Part shown: positions 5,526-7,944 of the stretch, piece after piece
Position numbering within the stretch: position 1 is the stretch's first letter
Layout of the letters: every line of letters starts with the position of its first letter
Source: Deltaproteobacteria bacterium
GTDB taxonomy: Bacteria; Desulfobacterota; DSM-4660; Desulfatiglandales; HGW-15
Reading direction: 5' to 3'
Assembly (NCBI GenBank): GCA_030671095.1
Contig: DAOVAK010000103.1
Coordinates: 1-7,944, forward strand
DNA length: 7,944 nt
The notes under the pieces: generated by a model
Seen by the model: only the letters and a program-made list of their open reading frames with translations
Databases searched by the model: none
What the model was told of the DNA's origin: nothing
Program-made: the position numbers and the translations under genes

Positions 5526-5553
5526 TTGACTTATATGGTAAAAGTGATTCAAT
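5526..5553 (+). promoter_or_regulatory. Candidate sigma-70 promoter for rfbD
   Basis: TTGACT (5526-5531) and TTCAAT (5548-5553) with a 16-nt spacer, following a T-rich run. The -35 box is good and the -10 box is mediocre (4 of 6). The distance to the rfbD ATG (about 30 nt) suits a short leader. Confidence 0.4.
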
Positions 5554-5568
5554 GAAACGGAATTTCAT
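5552..5568. repeat. Perfect 6-bp dyad in the rfbD leader
   Basis: ATGAAA (5552-5557) and TTTCAT (5563-5568) around 5 nt. It straddles the expected transcription start and lies just before the ribosome site, so it could be an operator or a small 5' hairpin. At this length it could also be chance. Confidence 0.35.
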
Positions 5569-5573
5569 AGGAG
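5569..5573 (+). promoter_or_regulatory. Ribosome binding site of rfbD
   Basis: AGGAG, 10 nt before the ATG at 5584. Confidence 0.55.
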
Positions 5574-5583
5574 CGAGTAGAGG

Positions 5584-6477
5584 ATGAAGATTCTACTTCT
5601 AGGCAGCACTGGTATGTTGGGGGGCGATTGCAAAGAGGTGCTGAGCAAGGATTACGAAGTCATAGCGCCAGAAAAAAACGAACTAAATATCGTGAGCTGG
5701 GACGTGGTCATAGAAAACCTGCAAAAGATTTCTCCGGATATTGTTCTCAACTGCGCCGCTTTTACCGACGTGGATGCCAGTGAGACGGAGGCTTTCACAG
5801 TAAGGAAAGTCAATCTGGAAGGTCCCCGCAACCTGGCCCAAGGCTGTGCTCGGTTTAATTGCAAATTAATTCATATTTCCAGTGATTACGTTTTCAGTGG
5901 GAAAAAGAGTATCCCTCAACCCTATTTTGAAGATGACCCGGGGGACCCACTCTCCGCCTACGGCCGGAGCAAGATGGAGAGCGAGGTTGCAGTCAGAGAG
6001 AATTCCCCTAACTATATTATTGTCCGTACAGGCTGGTTATACGGGATTAACGGCGAGAATTTTATCACATCAATCCTGAAAAATGTATTAAGTCAAAAGG
6101 GCAGAAAAAAGACGCTGACCGTAGTGGATGATCAGTTTGGATCTCCCACATGGACCTACCGCCTTGCATTACAGATCAAAGAACTCATAAAGAGCGATAC
6201 AAAAAGTACCTTTCATGCCACGTCAGAGGGGTATTGCACCCCACTTGAATATGCGAAGCATGTTTTCAAGAAACTAAAGGTGAAGGTATCTTTGGAACCT
6301 TCCAGCTTGAGTGATTACCAGCAGCCGGCCAAAAGGCCCAGCAATTGTATACTGGAAAACAGATTGCTGAAAAAACAGGGCACCAATATCATGCCCCATT
6401 GGAAGGAGGATGTGAACGCCTTCCTGGATCGATATGGCCAAGTCTTAGTCAAACAGGCAAGGGCGAAAAAGCGATGA
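5584..6477 (+). CDS. rfbD: dTDP-4-dehydrorhamnose reductase (RmlD/RfbD family)
   Basis: Cytoplasmic NAD(P)H-dependent short-chain reductase. The family catalyses the last step of dTDP-L-rhamnose synthesis, reducing dTDP-4-keto-L-rhamnose for use in surface polysaccharides. The 297-residue length is typical. Visible landmarks are the nucleotide-binding GSTGMLG (7-13), NCAAFTDVDASE (56-67), SSDYVFSG (99-106, Ser in place of the usual Thr), the catalytic YGRSK with Tyr126 and Lys130, RTGWLYG (148-154), VVDDQFGSPTW (180-190) and RPSNCILE (251-258). Start: ATG with AGGAG upstream. The other rhamnose genes (rfbA, rfbB, rfbC) are not adjacent, so the exact sugar could differ, since related reductases exist in this superfamily. 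The gene is followed after 19 nt by the J-domain gene on the same strand. Confidence 0.93.
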   Translation: MKILLLGSTGMLGGDCKEVLSKDYEVIAPEKNELNIVSWDVVIENLQKISPDIVLNCAAFTDVDASETEAFTVRKVNLEGPRNLAQGCARFNCKLIHISSDYVFSGKKSIPQPYFEDDPGDPLSAYGRSKMESEVAVRENSPNYIIVRTGWLYGINGENFITSILKNVLSQKGRKKTLTVVDDQFGSPTWTYRLALQIKELIKSDTKSTFHATSEGYCTPLEYAKHVFKKLKVKVSLEPSSLSDYQQPAKRPSNCILENRLLKKQGTNIMPHWKEDVNAFLDRYGQVLVKQARAKKR

Positions 6478-6496
6478 ACGGGGCACCAGATGCAAA

Positions 6497-6955
6497 ATGA
6501 AATACCTAATCTACTTGTTGCCCATCCTTTATGTGCTCTCCCCATATGATTTTCTCCCTGATTTCATGGTTGGTCTAGGATGGGTGGATGACCTCATCAT
6601 TCTAGGTTTTCTGTGGTGGTACCATTTTGTCTACAGGAGAAAGATCCAACCAGGGCCAAAAACGCAGCGAAAATACCAATATTCCAAAAAGGAAAACCAA
6701 CAGGGATTCCGAGAAGGTACAACATCCAAAGGGGGGGCTGGGTCTGAAGAAGAAAGTAAAGGGAAAGCGTCTCATGAGGTTCTTGGGGTGGAGAGGGGTG
6801 CATCTATTGAGCAGATAAAGGCTGCATATAGAGAGTTGGCCAACCAATATCACCCGGACAAGGTCATGCACCTTGGGGAGGAATTCAAAATTCTTGCTGA
6901 AAAGCGTTTTAAGGAGATCCAGAAGGCCTATCGGGAATTGAGCGCAAAACGTTGA
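6497..6955 (+). CDS. Membrane-anchored DUF1232 + J-domain protein
   Basis: 152 residues in three parts. Residues 1-45 form a hydrophobic DUF1232-like segment containing SPYDFLPDF and GWVDDLIILGFLWW. Residues 46-90 are a charged, Gly/Ser/Lys-rich linker. Residues 92-150 are a J domain with the diagnostic HPD at 119-121 (ANQYHPDK) and the helix-IV-like FKEIQKAYREL. J domains stimulate the ATPase of DnaK-type Hsp70, so this is probably a membrane-tethered Hsp70 co-chaperone. It lacks the G/F and zinc regions of DnaJ. The client is unknown. It starts 19 nt after rfbD without a clear ribosome site, so it may be co-transcribed. It converges on the flavoenzyme gene with 14 nt between stop codons and no visible terminator. 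Confidence 0.88.
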   Translation: MKYLIYLLPILYVLSPYDFLPDFMVGLGWVDDLIILGFLWWYHFVYRRKIQPGPKTQRKYQYSKKENQQGFREGTTSKGGAGSEEESKGKASHEVLGVERGASIEQIKAAYRELANQYHPDKVMHLGEEFKILAEKRFKEIQKAYRELSAKR

Positions 6956-6969
6956 GAGAGAGAAGACAT

Positions 6970-7944
6970 CTAGATAGCTCGTCCTATGACAGCCCCCTCA
7001 TAAATCGCTGCCTTAGCACTCCTTGGTTCCAGGCAATCTCCTATTTGATAGAGTTCCGTACCCAAGGAGTTGATCTCATCATAAAGGCTATTATCAGGTT
7101 TGTTCCCAATGGACACAACAACGCTTTCTGCCTCAATGAAAACTTCATTCCCTTCCTGATCCGTGACGACAACCCCATTATCTTCCACCTTCGACAGTCT
7201 GTGTCCTGGCATAGATTGAATGCCATTCTCCTTCATCTTGCTGATCAGGACCTTCTTGGTAATGGATTCAATCTCACCACCAATTTTTGGGAGTTGCTCC
7301 ACAATGGTTACAGGGCAACCGTTCTCAGAAAGATGAAGGGCCACCTCGCACCCTATGGCACCGCCACCAACGACGACGGTTCTTCTTTTGGCAGGCTTGT
7401 CCCCATTAAAGACCTCAATGAATGTGGAAACGATGGGCTTATCTATTCCAGGGACCGGCGGTATTACCGGGGATGAGCCAGTGGCTAGAATGATAACATC
7501 CGGCTTTTCTTTTTTTACGGTATCAAGGGTTACTTCGAAGTTCATGTAGCACTTGACCCCAAATTTCTCGATCTGTGTCTTCTGAAATTCAATGAGGCTC
7601 AATAATTCCTTTTTGTAACTGGTGATACTGCCCAGTATGAGTTGACCGCCAAGGGTGGACTGCTTTTCATAGAGATGAACATCGTGTCCCCTTTTTGCCG
7701 CCACCCATGCCACATTCAGCCCTCCAGGACCCCCGCCAATGACCAGCACCTTTTTAGGAGTTTCTGTAGGGATGATTTCCATCTCCTTCTCTCGCCCCAG
7801 CATAGGGTTGACAAGGCACTCAACACGGCCTCTCCTGAAGATGGATTCCATGCAGGTGTTACAGGCGATACAGATTCGTATGTCCTCCAAGCGACCTTCT
7901 TGGGCCTTTTTGGGCAATTCAGGATCAGATAAAAGGCCCCGACC
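6970..7944 (-). CDS. Old-yellow-enzyme-type NAD(P)H:flavin oxidoreductase with Fe-S cluster (5' truncated)
   Basis: C-terminal portion (324 residues) of a large multidomain enzyme of the 2,4-dienoyl-CoA reductase / 2-enoate reductase / trimethylamine dehydrogenase group. The frame is open to the right edge. The first residues, GRGLLSDPELPKKAQEGR, are the end of the FMN barrel, so the true start lies outside. A four-cysteine Fe-S ligand set follows (25, 28, 31, 43; CIACNTC then VECLVNP), spaced like trimethylamine dehydrogenase rather than the CxxCxxxC of FadH. Two dinucleotide folds follow: GGGPGG (70-75, FAD) and GGGAIG (193-198, NAD(P)H), with ATGSSP (154-159) and the late IGD motif. The normal C-terminus (AIYEGAVIGRAI) is present. 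In anaerobes such enzymes reduce unsaturated acids or CoA esters, but the missing barrel prevents a substrate call. Any in-frame start within the fragment, such as the TTG at 7917, is not the real one. Confidence 0.92.
   Translation of the reverse strand, partial: GRGLLSDPELPKKAQEGRLEDIRICIACNTCMESIFRRGRVECLVNPMLGREKEMEIIPTETPKKVLVIGGGPGGLNVAWVAAKRGHDVHLYEKQSTLGGQLILGSITSYKKELLSLIEFQKTQIEKFGVKCYMNFEVTLDTVKKEKPDVIILATGSSPVIPPVPGIDKPIVSTFIEVFNGDKPAKRRTVVVGGGAIGCEVALHLSENGCPVTIVEQLPKIGGEIESITKKVLISKMKENGIQSMPGHRLSKVEDNGVVVTDQEGNEVFIEAESVVVSIGNKPDNSLYDEINSLGTELYQIGDCLEPRSAKAAIYEGAVIGRAI

Larger units (their letters stand above)
5237..5583. other. Divergent intergenic region between the TRAP operon and rfbD
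   Basis: It holds a probable rfbD promoter and leader at the right end and several short dyads: CTCAAA/TTTGAG (5299-5304 and 5310-5315), GCGCT/AGCGC (5315-5319 and 5332-5336) and GCCC/GGGC (5335-5338 and 5345-5348). On the minus strand a frame of 63 codons is open from 5530 down to a TAG at 5339-5341. It has no start codon near its beginning and no ribosome site, and I do not call it a gene. No convincing promoter for the leftward operon was found. A TAAATT box (5248-5253, minus strand) close to the upstream ATG is a weak candidate. Confidence 0.6.

Noticed and set aside
6956..6969. Bidirectional terminator between the convergent genes
   Set aside because: Only 14 nt separate the stops. The nearby ATCTAGAT palindrome is short and AT-rich with no T-tract.
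6952..7476. Plus-strand 174-codon open frame at the right
   Set aside because: It lies antisense to the flavoenzyme gene, which has strong motifs in every part. The product matches nothing and overlaps the J-protein stop.

Overview
The window looks like chromosomal DNA of an anaerobic, probably syntrophic or sulfate-reducing bacterium of the Desulfobacterota (old Deltaproteobacteria). This is inferred from gene content only: a TRAP transporter with TPR partners, an Fe-S flavin enoate/dienoyl-CoA-type reductase, moderate G+C and frequent TTG starts. No rRNA or other taxonomic marker is present.

Layout. (1) Positions 1-5176 (possibly 5236), minus strand: an operon read right to left. It encodes an exported TPR protein, a TatT-like TRAP T-component lipoprotein, a DctP-type solute receptor, the small membrane subunit DctQ and the large permease DctM, which is cut by the left edge. 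This is the arrangement of a TPR-protein-associated TRAP transporter (TPAT) with one extra TPR protein at the front. (2) Between dctP and dctQ lies a 366-bp, hairpin-packed element at 1635-2000. It has 22-bp imperfect terminal inverted repeats and an exact 8-bp direct repeat (CAAAAGAC) directly abutting both ends. This is the signature of a non-autonomous transposable element (MITE) that landed inside the operon. (3) Positions 5237-5583: a divergent intergenic region with a probable promoter and leader for the rightward genes, small dyads, and an unexplained start-less open frame of 63 codons. (4) Positions 5584-6955, plus strand: a dTDP-4-dehydrorhamnose reductase (RfbD/RmlD family) and a small membrane-anchored DUF1232 plus J-domain protein. 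(5) Positions 6970-7944, minus strand and converging on the J-domain gene: the C-terminal two thirds or so of an old-yellow-enzyme-type NAD(P)H:flavin oxidoreductase with Fe-S cysteines and two dinucleotide-binding folds, cut by the right edge.

How the parts fit. The five TRAP genes probably make one uptake system. The receptor lacks the usual carboxylate-binding arginine in its motif (tryptophan instead), which together with the TatT partner suggests a ligand other than a simple organic acid. The MITE separates the receptor module from the permease module and would place a highly folded segment in the shared transcript. RfbD, the J protein and the flavoenzyme have no evident link to the transporter. 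The transposon insertion and the TPAT composition are the items most worth following.
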